A DNA stretch of 64,000 nucleotides from Chytridium lagenaria (GCA_025449115.1 JAHLKC010000080.1:123299-187298); one strand, 5' to 3'. Shown: positions 24,160-36,540, numbered from the stretch's first letter. Notes: generated by a model from the sequence alone, not told the origin. Translations and numbers: made by a program.

Positions 24160-25979
24160 TGAGCTTGTACACAACTTCACCTTACCCTGCTGCTGCTGCT
24201 GCTGCTGATGTACCGCCGGAGATGATAGTTGGAGAGAACCGGTTCCTCCTTCTAGCTGTAGAAGAGAGCCAACACCCCCTTCTAGTAGGATAGAGCCGAC
24301 ACCCCCTTCTAGCAGGAGAGAGCCCGTCACAGTCCCTGTTGGGAGATCCGACCCTCTTCCTTCCCAGCATTCCAGAGGAGCACCTTCCCTTCCTCGTAAC
24401 GAAGAAAATATCATTCCCCCCCCTCCATACGAGTATAACATCAATGACCTCAAACAGTATCCAAAACAACTCTCGCTCGTCGGTCACAGCTGCAGCCCCT
24501 CAATCCACTCTCACTCTCCCATCTTTTACCGCAAGCTCAAGTCGACATCAGCCTCATCCCATATCTTACAGCTTACATGACCTCGTGAACAAGATCAATC
24601 ATTTAAAGCATGTTGAAACAGAGCTCCCGCAAACAGGTTGAGATCATGAAAGCTCTCATAGCATCGGTCAATAAAGAAACCTGGAGACTAAAAGTGCTGC
24701 AAGATAAACAAGCTAAAGAGGCAAAGGATGTCGAACGGATAAGAAATAAGGTAATTCTCAGTATTTCTTTCTAAAGTATTTTTATGCTAACGCAATGTTA
24801 TAGTTCAGCATAATGTCAATAAAAAGCCAAGATGAACGGAACTCGTGATCAAGCAAAGGAAAAGGAACTTGTTGAATTAGAGGTAGCGACTGCCGCCGTC
24901 GAGGCCCAGAAGGCTGATTTGTATGAAACGAAACGTTTGTTGGAGAAAAACCGAAGAGGAGGTTAGTTTTGGGTATCAGCACCTTGTCATGAACTTACTC
25001 ATTTTTGCTTTCCTCATAGCACGACCGTCTTTCGATTTCAGTCATTGAACTTCGAGACAGTCGACTCGCTTTGATCGAACTTTTGAACACAGTATGTTTC
25101 ATTACCTCCATCACCAACTATGCTAAACATCCTTTTCAGGCATTCGAGTCTTCTTTTGCGACGAACCCGAATGATCACTCTTTGCTTCAAACGCTGCACC
25201 GCCATAACCCAATTCTCGTTAGAGCTTGATACCGACGTCAAAGCTTATAAAGCGGCCACCGACCTCATAACCTCTGCCTCCCACCACCTTCAAAAGACAT
25301 TGACAAAGTTTGGGTATTTTACCAACCCCTTTGATCCTCAGTTTCAAAACGTGGAATTTTTCGAAAACAAGTCAGCGGAAAGTTGGAAATCGTTAAAGGA
25401 GGAGGCAAAAGGTGAGCTTCGCGGTGCCAGCGATCTTATCAAGAAAGCCACTGTGCTGGTCCCAAAAATTGCGGAGAAGCTTGGAAAGAGCAATATTGGT
25501 GACAGTGTTAAGTATGTAGTCTCTCTTCCGATCCCTAGCGGTTCAGTTCTTGTTTATTATTATTTTTTATAATATTTGTTTAGGCTTTATTTCTAACGTT
25601 TTTTTTTTTTCGGTAAACCCAACTACAAAGCTTTGTGTCTAGTTTCTCAGAAATCTTTTTCAATAAGGCGCCAAAAAACTGGGAAGATTCGTTTTCTGCC
25701 ACCAACAAGCTAAACCATATCACCCAAGAAGTCCTCAGAACAAATTCCTGGCTCAAAGATGAGACCGAAAGATTACTTGCTACTCGCTCGGAAACCGTCA
25801 CTCACATGACCAACATTCGACGCGTTTTAACGGCCTACAGGATGGACTGTTTCGAGGAAACGATGATGGCACAAGGAATGGAGGGATACGAAGGTGTAAG
25901 GGATATTGAAGGATGGTTGCCGGATGGTGGGGTTGTAGGGCAGATGGCTGTGGGGGGCCTCGTGGTGCTTCGTGGATAG
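24160..25979 (+). CDS. coiled-coil family member 4 (P4)
   Basis: Starts MSLYTTSPYPAAAAAADVPP at 24160. It then shows tandem EPTPPSSRR-like units (about 24,225-24,330), a PPPPYEYN motif, LHDLVNKINHLKHVE, LQDKQAKEAKDVERI, an intron, and FSIMSIKAKMNG with its coiled coil. Further exons give AFESSFATNPNDHSLLQTL, EKLGKSNIGDS and the final HMTNIRRVLTAYRMDCFEE...LPDGGVVGQMAVGGLVVL. Single-base breaks fall near 24235, 24480, 24645, 24820 and 25220, each with the family frame resuming. Transcribed opposite to P1-P3 and in the same direction as P5. The N-terminal MSLYxTSPY is shared with P5, so P4 and P5 are probably the most recent duplicates. Confidence 0.62.
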
Positions 25980-26761
25980 AGTCTTTTACTCTACAAAATC
26001 TACGGATCTTTTGTAAATACGCCGCTACGCTGATAACTTTTCGTAGAAGATCGAACATATTTCTTTTTGTTTTTTTGGGTGCTATTGTTATCTTGTCACG
26101 ACCTCTTAAAAATCTGTTTAAGAGTTGCCCGGGTTTTCCTTTCCGTTCCTCCCTTTATATATAACATACTCCCCTTATTTATTTGTTCCTGCATTCTCAT
26201 ACCTTTCCCGAAATCGATTATTTTTAATATCAACAACCATGTTATTACTTTTTTGTTTGGAATGTTCTGCCTGTGAACTATGAAGAACCTTGAAAATATA
26301 TGGATATCTTATCTATAGTGAAGTTGACTCAAGATATCGGTCACCTCTGGATCGCCAGACTGGCATCGAAAAAGATTAAAAAGGGAAACATGACTTTAAA
26401 CACGCCGTCTCCTGTTGCAGGTATTACTAGCAGGCCGCTGCACCTCCAACTCTCTACAGCTGGCAAAATTTTATTCCTGAATACCTGATGATCGCACTAA
26501 GGCTGCCACTTTGTCACCCAAGCTTTTTCATCTGCTAATGCTCAACTGCACGCACGCCCATCGCTGCGCCCATAACGAGCGTCAACAGGTCACAAGCTTG
26601 CAGTCGTGCGGGGGTTTGGACATGCAGCTGATAAACTTTCGTGCGTTTCCAGTCAATTTGCCCAGTGTCAAAAATTGTGCGTTCCAAAATGTTTGACACA
26701 AACAAAAAAACATGATGGATCAATATCTACACCTGATCGATAACCCAAGGACGTCAGGAGG
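25980..26761. other. intergenic between P4 and P5
   Basis: AT-rich sequence. Small ORFs on both strands have no recognisable features. Confidence 0.4.
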
Positions 26762-28585
26762 ATGAGCCTGTACAGAACGTCGCCTTACGCTGACGCTGAC
26801 AGGAGAGAGCCGATCCCACCATCTAGTAGAAGAGATCCCATACTACGACGACAGCTATATCCCACCGTTTCAAGAATTATAGAACCATCTTTTTTTCAAC
26901 ATCCCAGAGAAGGGAACCCGCTTCCTGCGACTGGCGACTGCATGGCTCCTCCCCCCCCGTACAATGAACACATTGTCAACCGTAACAACACCCGACGTTG
27001 CTCAGCTCCTTCTGTACCAGCTACCTTCCGACCAAACCGTCTTCCGTTACCAGCAGCACCACAAGTTCAAGCAGACAACAACCTCATCCCATATCTTTCA
27101 ACTTACATCGCCCTCGTAAACAAGATCAACCCTTTAAAACACGCGGATATTGAACTCCGACAACAGGTTTTGCGAAAATCCCTCATAACTTAATCACACT
27201 CTTCCCGGTCGAAATCATTGAATCGTTACAGCAATGCGTTCAGAAGGAGAGCGATAAGCTAAAGGTGCTTCAAGATATACAGAATCGTGAGGCGAAGGTT
27301 GAGCGAATTAAAAACATGGTAAGTTTCTGTTTGTTTTATTTTAAACGTCGTACTATAGACTTATGCCGATATTTGTTAGTTTTGCATAGTATCGATGAAG
27401 GCAAAGATCAGTGGACACCATAACCGAGTGAGCGAAAAGGAATTTTCGAAGTTTGATGAGGCAAATGCTGCTGTTCTGGCAAAGCAGACTGCCTTGAAGG
27501 AATATAAAGTTCTATTGGAGAAAGCTGAGGCTGAGGTCAGTTTTTTTCTTTCTCCTTAAGCCCTTTTGGCTACATCATTATGACGAGTCTGACCCACAAT
27601 TATCCGCCTGAACAGCGTGAACGCCTATCGCATCTCGCCGTTGAACTTCAAGATTCCAGACTCTCTTTAATCAAGCTCCTAAACACAGTGAGTATTTTGT
27701 ATTAGGACGCGCGGTCTCCTTCTATTTTCTTTACTAAAAGTACGAGCAGGCCTTTCAATTTTCATCCGAAACAAACCCATCAGACTACAGACTCACCCTC
27801 TCTTTGCATCACCACAATCCCTTTATCGTCGATCTGGATTCAAACGTCATGTCTCAGAAGACTGCACTCAATCTCATAATGTCTGTCAGGGATACACTCT
27901 CGAAGTTCTGAAGAAATTTCAACGCACCTACCATCCTTCCTCTCAAGAGATCGCTGCGTCAGATAGACCTTATGAGAAATATTTAAAAGACTGGGACATT
28001 ACACGAAAAGACGCCAGGGAAACCATCCGGACTGCCGCCGGTTATGTCAAACGGGCAACATCTATTGTTCCGGAGATGGTTGGGATTCTCGGGGCGAACG
28101 ATATTGGAAATGATGCAATGTTTGTAGCCTTTTTCATCCGCTCAGTTACACTGCTATTGCTTTGTGTATCTCTGAACACATCTGCTTTTCATCTCTATTG
28201 AATTCATTCTAACACGATTAATTTATTTTAAACGTTTAGCTTTATCTACTTATTTGCGGAAGTCTACCAAATGCATATCAATATAATGTACATCAGGGAA
28301 GCTACTAATGCCATTTCAAGTTGCGTCACGTCCTTAACGCGGTCTGTTACTCAATTTCATGGCTTGAAGAAAACATGACATTTCCCTTGCGTTACGAAAC
28401 GATATGGTCGATCATATGACGAAGATTCGCCGTGTATTGGCGACTACAGATTAGGATGTTTCGATAAGACGGTGTTGGCAGAAGGCGCGAAGGGATATGA
28501 AACGGTGCGGGAGTTGAAGGCGTGCTTCCGAACGGGGGTAGTCGAGGCGGTTGCGATTGGGGGACTTGTTATTCTTCGTGGATGA
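26762..28585 (+). CDS. coiled-coil family member 5 (P5)
   Basis: Starts MSLYRTSPYADADRREPIPP at 26762, with APPPPYNEHIVN and then DNNLIPYLSTYIALVNKINP. After an intron come VEIIESLQQCVQKESDKLK and LQDIQNREAKVERI, then FCIVSMKAKISGHHNR with its coiled coil, and LSHLAVELQDSRLSLIKLL. Later exons give AFQFSSETNPSDYRLTLSL, GILGANDIGND and YRLGCFDKTVLAEG...VVEAVAIGGLVILRG, ending at 28585. The same intron positions as P1 and P4 are used. At least two one-base breaks are visible (near 27905 and in the last exon near 28450-28530), so it may be decayed or mis-sequenced. Function unknown. Confidence 0.58.
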
Positions 28586-29487
28586 AGGAATCATTTTTTT
28601 CTTTGTGTCTGTATTTTGCTTCTTTTTTTAACTTGTACATATACTGTTGTTCCCTTCAATCCTTTCCTTAATGATCCATCAGTGATTTTAAGGACGGCGT
28701 CTTTTGATTTGTATAGACATTTCACCTCATTCGATGACATTATTAAATGCACCTCATTTGTATGTGTATTTGTTTCGCATCTCAATGTAAAAAAAGAGTT
28801 CAACGAATGTGTGGTGGAAACTAATTGTTTATTAATGTTAGTTTTAACTTTGGTAAAACGAGATATTAAAGTGGTAAAACGAGATATTAAAGTAGAAATA
28901 CAAAAACCCGCGAACGCGCTACAATTCAAGAGAAAACGTGTCTACCCTGCCTTCTCAAACCTCAATGAGGACACAAAAGGCATCGAAAACGCTTTAAAAT
29001 AAAAATCTAAAAAAATTGCAACACCGACGCGTACTCCGTACTGATGAGCTCACGCGTAGGCTCATCTTCTCAATTGACACCCCACCAGGAGGAGTGCATA
29101 CCGTATTCTCGGACCTCTCCTACCACATGATTATTTTCATCATTGCGTGCTTGGTTTCATATGCCATGCATGCATGAGGAATGAGGAATGACTGCCTTTT
29201 GTTTTTTTATCCGATATTTAGCATTTATCCATTGTATAATAATATTATCCATTATACAAACACGCGTCTCTTGTGAGCCTTTTTCATCGTGGCATGTGCC
29301 CACTATTAGAGCATGATGACGTCACATACACAAGAGATGGTGTAACACAGATGTTCCCATGGATTGATTTCGTGTAACAGTGTTAAGACACCCAAAAATG
29401 AAAAAATGAAAAAAGGGTCCTTTTTGCTCCATGTGTCATTTGAAGAAAGGAAATGTCGTCATTCGAGTCCGCGTTTACACTGCTTTA
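28586..29487. other. long AT-rich intergenic region with a 21-bp tandem duplication
   Basis: ORFs on opposite strands overlap at 28,591-29,002, and neither has recognisable features. A 21-bp unit (tggtaaaacgagatattaaag) is duplicated in tandem at 28,851-28,892. Nothing else is supported. Confidence 0.45.
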
Positions 29488-29565
29488 GTATTTAAACCTC
29501 ACACCTCCACCTCTTAATATCACGCCGTTAACGCTTTACTTACTCCTTCCTCATTTCTTACAAAG
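29488..29565 (+). promoter_or_regulatory. core promoter of the secreted-protein gene
   Basis: A TATA-like TATTTAAA lies about 75 bp upstream of the start codon. It is followed by a C/T-rich leader up to the ATG, a pattern typical of strongly expressed fungal genes. Confidence 0.45.
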
Positions 29566-31018
29566 ATGGTTTACTCTAACGTCGCATGGATCATCGCCGT
29601 CATGGCCACCTCCGCAGTGTCTGTGATGGCTGGGGGGGTGGTGGCTCTAATCCTCCTGCTCCTACCATTCCCTCACCTTCCACCATCCGTCGTATTCCTG
29701 CTCCCACTCCTCTCATCGTTCAAGCAGCAACTTACCACCCTACTGCAAATGCCTACGTCATTATTGCAAATAAGGATAGTCCACTTATCCTCGACACTGC
29801 TGCCTACCTCTATGCCTACAATGGAGACTCTGGTCTTGCCACCGCCACTGCTGTCAAGGTGGATTTAAAGGGTCAGGAGAGGGGTGCCGCTCTTGTATCA
29901 TCCTCGTCTTCTCTCTATGCCGTCTTTAGCACTAATACTCTTGGAGATGTTGGTGGCGATACCGGTATCATTTCCTTTGATGTCAACAAATGGTCTCGTC
30001 AGGTAATTTACGCAGTTTTTTCTAATACTTTCTGTTCTTTACTCACCATAATCCTCCATAATTCTTTTTATTGCTTTTGGATTTTAAACTAATACTCTTT
30101 TATAGTGGACCGCCATCCTCCCCAGGTTTTCTGCCACCACCATCAACAGCCCCGTCGCCGCTGTCGCCGATGCATCCGGCAGCCTGTACATCACGAGCAC
30201 TGTCGGGATCCCCACCCCCAACGATTTCGTCGCCTACTTTACCCGCACTTACAAACTCCTCTCTAATGGCACCGTCGCCTGGTCTAAGGACGCCGGCAAC
30301 CCTCCTCCCGCCCCTGACTCCACGCTTACTCCCAACGCCATCGCCGTCTCCTCCACCCTCGGCCTCGTCGCCGTGTCGGATCCGCTGGTCTACAACTCTA
30401 CAGAGTCTCTGATGGATCCATCGCCGCTTCTTACCCTTCCCTCACATTCCCTGATGGACGTCCTGGTCTCTCCGTCGCCTTCTCCGCTACCGGCTCAAAC
30501 CTCTTTGTCTCCACCTACTTGTCCACCTACACCCTCTCCGTCTCCGCTTCCATCATCGCCACTGCCAGCTTGGGTGGATTTAAGGTTGTTCCTGTTCCGG
30601 GAACGTCTGCCGACGTTTACGTCACCGGAACCCCTCTCTCAGCGGCTCTACAACAGACTGGAACATTCGCTCAGGACGTGTCTCTGGAAGCGCTGTGGCC
30701 TGGACCAAGGACTACGATTCTGGTTCCACAGATATTCAGATGGATGGAGCTGCGGATTCTACCGGCTTTTATGTTACTATTCAAGGGACAAGAAACAACC
30801 GCCCTGTCACCACTGTTGCAAAGGTAATATATAACAACGTTTTTTTTTTTCCCTCCTCATTATCCTTACTTACACACTTCAAGTATTCCGCTGCTGGTGC
30901 CATCACTTGGGTCGGTACTGACGCCAATGCTGACAGCGCTTCGGTTTCTGCTTTGAACCCTGCCAAGAACTACATCTACGCTACCTCCATCAAAGGCATC
31001 ACCAACATTTTCGTATAA
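29566..31018 (+). CDS. secreted Ser/Thr/Pro-rich protein, propeller-like repeats
   Basis: MVYSNVAWIIAVMATSAVSV followed by MAGG is a secretory signal with likely cleavage after Ala. After a one-base break in a G7 run near 29632 the frame continues GGGSNPPAPTIPSPST and then repeated units of the type AYLYAYNGDSGLATATAVKV, GSLYITSTVGIPTPNDFVAY and GAVAWTKDYDSGSTDIQMDG. These look like blades of a beta-propeller of the quinoprotein/SBBP kind. Introns lie near 30003-30105 and 30823-30885; the stop is at 31018. Further breaks are near 30385 and 30690. No catalytic residues are recognised. It could be a cell-wall or substrate-binding extracellular protein. Confidence 0.6.
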
Positions 31019-32039
31019 ACCAAACTTTTTTTTGTCCTCCTAACTCTCTCTCTATATCCCTGACTCCAATTCAAACTCTTTTTTGAATATCCAATTTTTT
31101 GTGGCTCTAATGCCAACAATATATGAGCGAAAGATTGACAGAAATAAAACAGTATTTAATATCCTCAAAACTTGTTGAAGAAAGCTTGATAACCTACTTT
31201 GCATATGATAGGTACCATTATTCATAATTCAACATTTGCTTAATAAGTCTGCATGTTGCGCCTTTTGCTACTTCGTTGGGCGAGCTAATATTCGTTCTCG
31301 GGCTTTGCTTGTCATACTTCGAGCAACCCTTCTCAACGCTTCCTCAATGATTCGCTTCCATTGCGTGATGTCTCGAATTTCTTCAAGTACGCCCTTTCTC
31401 ATTAAGCGCGTATTTTTGCCATTATACTTATTGTTCCATCACTCTTTATTACACTTTTTCTTTCGTTTATTTTAGGTCTTATCCTTTCGATTCGATGCGT
31501 AAGGCTTTAAATTTACTGCTGTAGTTGCCGTATCGGCATCTAACCGCTTCAATGGTGCTTGAGGAAATGAGACTTGATCGTTGATACCAACATCAGTGAG
31601 ACCCAAGCAGCAACATGCATTAACGCGTGCCTGAGGACGACTCACAGCATTTTCTGCGGCTTGGATTCATTAACGCCTATGGATTAAGTGGTACAGCTGA
31701 ATTGACATATGTACCTCATTCGATATTGACCTCATGGCGTCGTTGAAACCTGGTTGACGCCTACTGACGGTGTCCTCTGCGGCGCGTGGTGGTTAAGGTA
31801 GCAACACGTCCCTGGCCAGGCTACGGGCCACGGGGCCATAAAGATGTGCTGATTGTGGATCCTGGGGAAAGGGAGGTGGGGGTGGAAGTGTTAGGATGGG
31901 ATGATGGCGGCGAATGGGCCGTGAAGGTTGGGTTCTTGGTGATAATTGTAAGGTATTAACACCGTTATCGGGGGACGCGGTTACGTCGGCAGCCATGTTG
32001 GACGCGTTGCTGACCTTTAGACAATCTATTTTGCTGAGA
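31019..32039. other. transition to repeat-rich region
   Basis: No gene is supported. The last about 200 bases may belong to the LINE remnant that follows. Confidence 0.35.
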
Positions 32040-33640
32040 TACCCCACATCACTGGTGTGGTGATCGGGGACTTTAACGCCAGGATGGGGGCATTAACTGG
32101 GAATACAGTGATTGGGACAGATGGAAGGTGACGGGTGTGGATGAGGAACTGGATGGATAACCCGGAGTGGAACTCAACTAGAACCCACTTCTGGGAAATG
32201 AACGACGCATACGTTTAATGGCAAGGGGGTGACGGACTTGGCCTTTGTCAATACCTTGGCATTACCACTGGTGCCAGAGCTAGTGGTGCATGAGACAAAC
32301 ACGTTGGGGAGCGACCACTACCTCCTCAAATTGGAGATTCCACTCCCCCACCTCTTTCTGGAAACCGGCTTTCTTGAGAATAAATGTACGCGGACATGGA
32401 AGGGGAGGGGTTAGAGAGGATTACGCTACGGTTGGAAGAAGGAAGGGCTACTCTGATGGCGCAGTGGGAATACTTTATGGGCGCAGCTGCGCGCCGCGTG
32501 ACGCAGACTTGGGTGGGATGGGATGAGAGACAACTAGCTGTGGACAAGGCCTCTATAGCTGTGACAACGTGGATACTGGAGACCGCAGACCATGCAGTGG
32601 CCGATTTAAGTTTAAGGATGGGACACTGCATAGTGGGTTTGACACCCTCCTATCATTGTGGCGTTACGGGATCTGGCTCACCGGCTCATGTGGCCTTTGC
32701 GGACTTTCCACTCCACCTCAAGCGTAAACAATGGCGCTACGGCGTTGAAGCCAATCGCATTTACCACCAAGCCGTTAGGATGCGCCGAACCCAAACTTCC
32801 GCCAACATGCTGATGAACTTCTTCATAAGCTTCAAGCCGCCGCCAAGATACTGTCCTGTCACCTAGCTCGCCAACAGCGTACCCACTGTGAGCTGGACCC
32901 TGCCAAACTGCACGTTTACATCACCCACTTCAAGACATCCTTTGGGGTCGCGCCTACTGTAACCGCCATCCCTGACAACGCCTTAAAGCCCCCTCCCCCT
33001 CGCAAGGTACTTCCCGACCCAGCTTGAATAACAGATGAAATCTTGGAGTTGGCGTTACGTGCGACGTCTTCTGTTAAAGCGACAGGTGCTGATGAGATCT
33101 TTGGTGACGGGCCACCCCTGTCATTAAACTCCCCCTGCGTATTCTCTTCAATCTGGTGGCGGTCTACAACTGTGTTCCTTCCTCTTGGTTGATTGCCAAA
33201 GTGACTCTGGTCTTCAGAATAAGGCTAGTAGCCAGGAGGTCGCCAACTATCGCCCTATCTCCCTCATTTTTGTCATCCGCAAGGTGTTCTAGGTCTTTCA
33301 TGGATAAGAGATTCCAGCCTTACCTTGACATTGCCCAGGGCGGTTCTCGCGGCCAACGCTCCTGCCTCGATCAAGTTCAACTTGCATGAAATCCTTCAAC
33401 ACAACCTTGGACTCAAGACGCTTTACCTGGACATCAAGGCTGCTGGCAATACTGTGGACCGTTGCTGCTTTGGTCTCGTTTTGCCCACTTACCTGCATCT
33501 CTGGTGACCCTCCCTGGGGGGGCATAGCCTTTGATGCGGAGACCCGTGACTCCCTTGTCCATCTCCTTTGTTGTTGATTTGATTTTAACGTCGCTTACTG
33601 TGATCTTCTCTTGACCCATCCCTCCCTACCTAGCTTCGAC
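32040..33640 (+). mobile_element. degenerate LINE remnant: endonuclease and 5' RT pieces
   Basis: In several frames with stops the plus strand reads TGVVIGDFNARMGALTGNT, the GDFN motif of an APE-type LINE endonuclease. A helical linker follows at 32,384-32,640, and then RT pieces such as ATGADEIFGD and LGLKTLYLDIKAAGNTVDR (RT motif A, normally DIKAAYDxVDR). Too broken to act. It differs in sequence from the intact LINE at 44-50 kb. Confidence 0.72.
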
Positions 33641-35269
33641 TAGGGGTAGGGGAGAAAAGTAAAGAAGTTGCTCGAGCAGAGCAAGTCCACAGAGCACCTG
33701 GGACAGGATGTACTCCTGAATCTAAGTGATGTTATTTTGTTTGGCGATGGTGTGGGTGAGTGATCGCGAGATTCTGCTCATTTAAAGGAGAAGGGAACGT
33801 GTTTAGTATCTTCATTATGGACTTACCTTGCTGCTAAACCAATATCAGCACCAGATCGTCTCCAGGCGATTGGGGATGGCTAAAAGTCTCCATGCCACCT
33901 ACTATTGTTAAATTTCGAGTCCAAGGTGAACTCTCGTTCAGAGACGAGTGAAAGAGGTTATGTCTAATAACATTGATAGGTAGGAGAGGAAGGTATAACT
34001 GCAGAGAGAGCAGGATTGAACTGCACTTCCACTATGTAAAAACACTAGCATTTATAGCTAAGTTTTGAAGGGAAAGTGATGTGAAAGGATCTGAAGGGTA
34101 GTACAGAAAAGGCAACGAGATTCCTTCAATGAAAATTTCCTTATCGGGATAGGAATGAAGGAGTATAGATCCATTCATATGATGTAACAACATACATACT
34201 GATAGAACGAATTGTCTTTAGAGTGACAAGTTACTATGTGACGTCCTCTACTACCTATTATACCTTCCCACGACCTTAACAATGTTAGAACCCTTAGACG
34301 ACTAAGTAGAATTCAATTGCAGGCGCGGCAAGGAATGTGAGGGCAGAGGAGTGTAGTGTCCCGTTCTATGTGTACGCGTTATGATAAGATATGAACATCT
34401 CTCATCTCTCTAGTTTGACGACGAACTTGTTCAGTAAATGAACAGCAGAATAAACTATTGAATGATGAAGTGTTTCGTTGTATTGGATATGACCAACACG
34501 AGAACTTAACAACTATGGCACCTTTTGGAACATGGGCTCTGTTTGCCTCTCAGAGCTTAGAACAGGGTAACCTCACGCATTGCCTGCCATTAGCGCCTGA
34601 TTATTGGGTTGGAGAGCACCAGAGGTGGAATATAGCTGACCAAGCCTCGACTAAAGGACACTGTGAATGAGGAGGGATTCCATCACAGCCTTCTGTCTCA
34701 AACGGCCGGATTGCAGCTTCACCAGGTGGTAAGGGGGCAGAGGGGTCGACTGTCATCCAACTACGAGTGAAGGGGAGATCACGCCGCGAGGCCACGCGTG
34801 GGGATAGAGGATAGGGGATCCACTCAATATTAACTACTTAATTCAACAGGTACAAATTAAATCAAGAATCTCTCATTTTCAAGTAATACACAAAATACAA
34901 ATAAATAATATATGCACACACACATAAACGGCACATATGCGCACCACCTCCTTCAATTAAAACCCTATAAACGTGGGGAAAAAGTATATATAAAAAACCC
35001 AAAGGGAGAAGAAGGGAGGATTCAATATGACGCGTAAATATACGCGTCGGCGCAGGATATAACGGAACTCAACGGACTCAGGCAAAATGTCCTTATGAGC
35101 CATAGGCCATGTGAATGATGTAATTCTTCACATCACCTTCTTGTTCGCGATTTCAAATTGGATCCCATCCCTGTAAGACGGGGTCTCCTCCAAAGGACAC
35201 GTTTGGCTTACGTTCTATTTCTTGGGTTTATGAATCCGCTCCCTGCTTGCTTACGTTCTCTTCCTCACA
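33641..35269. other. unassigned insertion-like block between two halves of the LINE remnant
   Basis: About 1.6 kb with no recognisable coding sequence lies between RT motif A (33.4 kb) and the motif C-like piece (35.3 kb). It includes an AT-rich part with a CA-rich short repeat near 34,915. Its origin is unknown; a non-autonomous insertion is possible. Confidence 0.3.
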
Positions 35270-35660
35270 TTTGTTACCATGTCAGGTTGCCGTCTTAACT
35301 CTTTATTATTAGCTGACAATACAACCATCTTAATTGCGATGACCTCTCCTGCTTTGCAGAGGTTGGCCAAGGAGTGCTCTGAGTGGGGGAAGGAAGTGGG
35401 GATCGACTATGCCCTGACTGAATTGGTCCTGGTGGCCGAGGGAGCGGATACGATTGAGATGGGGGATGTGGTGTTGCACCCACAGGAGTGAGCGGGGTTT
35501 TTTGAGTCATAGCATCGTCAGTAAGCGAGGTCACCACCCCTGGTATGCGCACACCAATTGGATTTTTCTGTACCTACGCATTTTTCGCGTTGCAGGGGAG
35601 TATTGAAGAACGACAGCATCGAGTTGCGGACAGGATCGCATCCCTAGTACGCGTCTGTTT
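35270..35660 (+). mobile_element. LINE remnant, RT motif C piece
   Basis: The ORF MSGCRLNSLLLADNTTILIA matches the LINE RT block in which the catalytic YADD would sit, here altered to LADN. It continues with helical thumb-like sequence (LQRLAKECSEWGKEVGIDYA). This is probably the 3' half of the 32.0-33.6 kb element. Confidence 0.6.
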
Positions 35661-35729
35661 TTCACCTAATACCTGCCTTCGCTGGAAAATCATTTGCGAC
35701 GTCATGCTTTAAACATGCCTATGATTCAC

Positions 35730-36195
35730 TTGAGAAATGATATGAAGACGAGGGGAAGCCTCAATCCGTGAAATATATGTTCACCAAGACGCATGAATGT
35801 GTTTCTTTTATAGATGTCATGCCATTATGATTAATTCCTTATTCTTATATTCCCTGTTGCGGGCTTTCATACTTTTTTTAGTTTTTCCCCATAGATGCAA
35901 GAAAGGTTTTTAATGAAGAAAAAGCGGTGGCGATGATATGTCAACTTATGACATGCCACCACGGCAAGATGCCCGTTGCTGTTATTTGAATCCTCTTTCT
36001 GTAAAGCTAACTTATTTGTAGAGAGTTTTTCACTGTCTGCAGATCAGGACTAGCCCATTGCACACCTCCAGGCATGGCTGCCTGTGGACCAGGCTTTCTC
36101 TTTCTTCTATTCTTTCCTACAGTATTATTTAGTTGTACTTGGGGCACTAACATAAGCGCGTCGCTGGATGAAACTACACCTGTCCAGATGAACAT
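35730..36195 (+). repeat. LTR-like dispersed repeat, divergent copy
   Basis: Shares with the copies at 53.6 and 54.9 kb the blocks tttttccccatagatgcaag, a stretch ending acttatgacatgccaccac, and a tail with tagttgtact...gaaactacacctg. More diverged than those copies. Confidence 0.55.
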
Positions 36196-36204
36196 TTATA
36201 AACA

Positions 36205-36540
36205 ATGTTAAATAAAAGCATTTCAAAGAGGAGAAGCTTGAACGACCTACCAATACCAACAACGACGGCAAGACAACCCTACCGACCAAGACCGTTTCAG
36301 CAAGTTATACCAGCTGTACCATTCACCGCCACCAGTTTAACGCTCTCGCTTACTGGATGCTGGGACCCATCGCCTACCACTAACCCTGCCAAAATTATGA
36401 CTATGCTGATGCCAAGGTTAGTCAAAAACACGCATTTATATGTACTCAAGTGAACGACTTCCTCCTCATTGCCTTTCCCAACCTGCCGCCATATTACCTC
36501 AAGCACCTGGCTCCACGGTTCTTAATGTCTTCCTTTCTTA
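36205..36540 (+). other. unrecognised ORF fragment
   Basis: An 82-codon frame starts MLNKSISKRRSLNDLPIPTT, and adjoining frames continue with VNDFLLIAFPNLPPYYLKHL. It could be part of a retroelement gag. No family is recognised. Confidence 0.25.

Noticed and set aside
13178..28585. Coiled-coil family as helical pore-forming toxins
   Set aside because: Long helices plus a hydrophobic Gly-rich end are suggestive, but there are no signal peptides and no recognised toxin motifs. Recorded only as an unknown family.
28591..29002. Overlapping 112- and 128-codon ORFs on opposite strands
   Set aside because: AT-rich, mutually antisense and without recognisable features; the only notable item is a 21-bp duplication.
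30071..30834. Pro/Ser-rich ORFs in other frames of the secreted gene
   Set aside because: Codon pattern and protein repeats support the propeller-like frame; these are shadows exposed by frame breaks.
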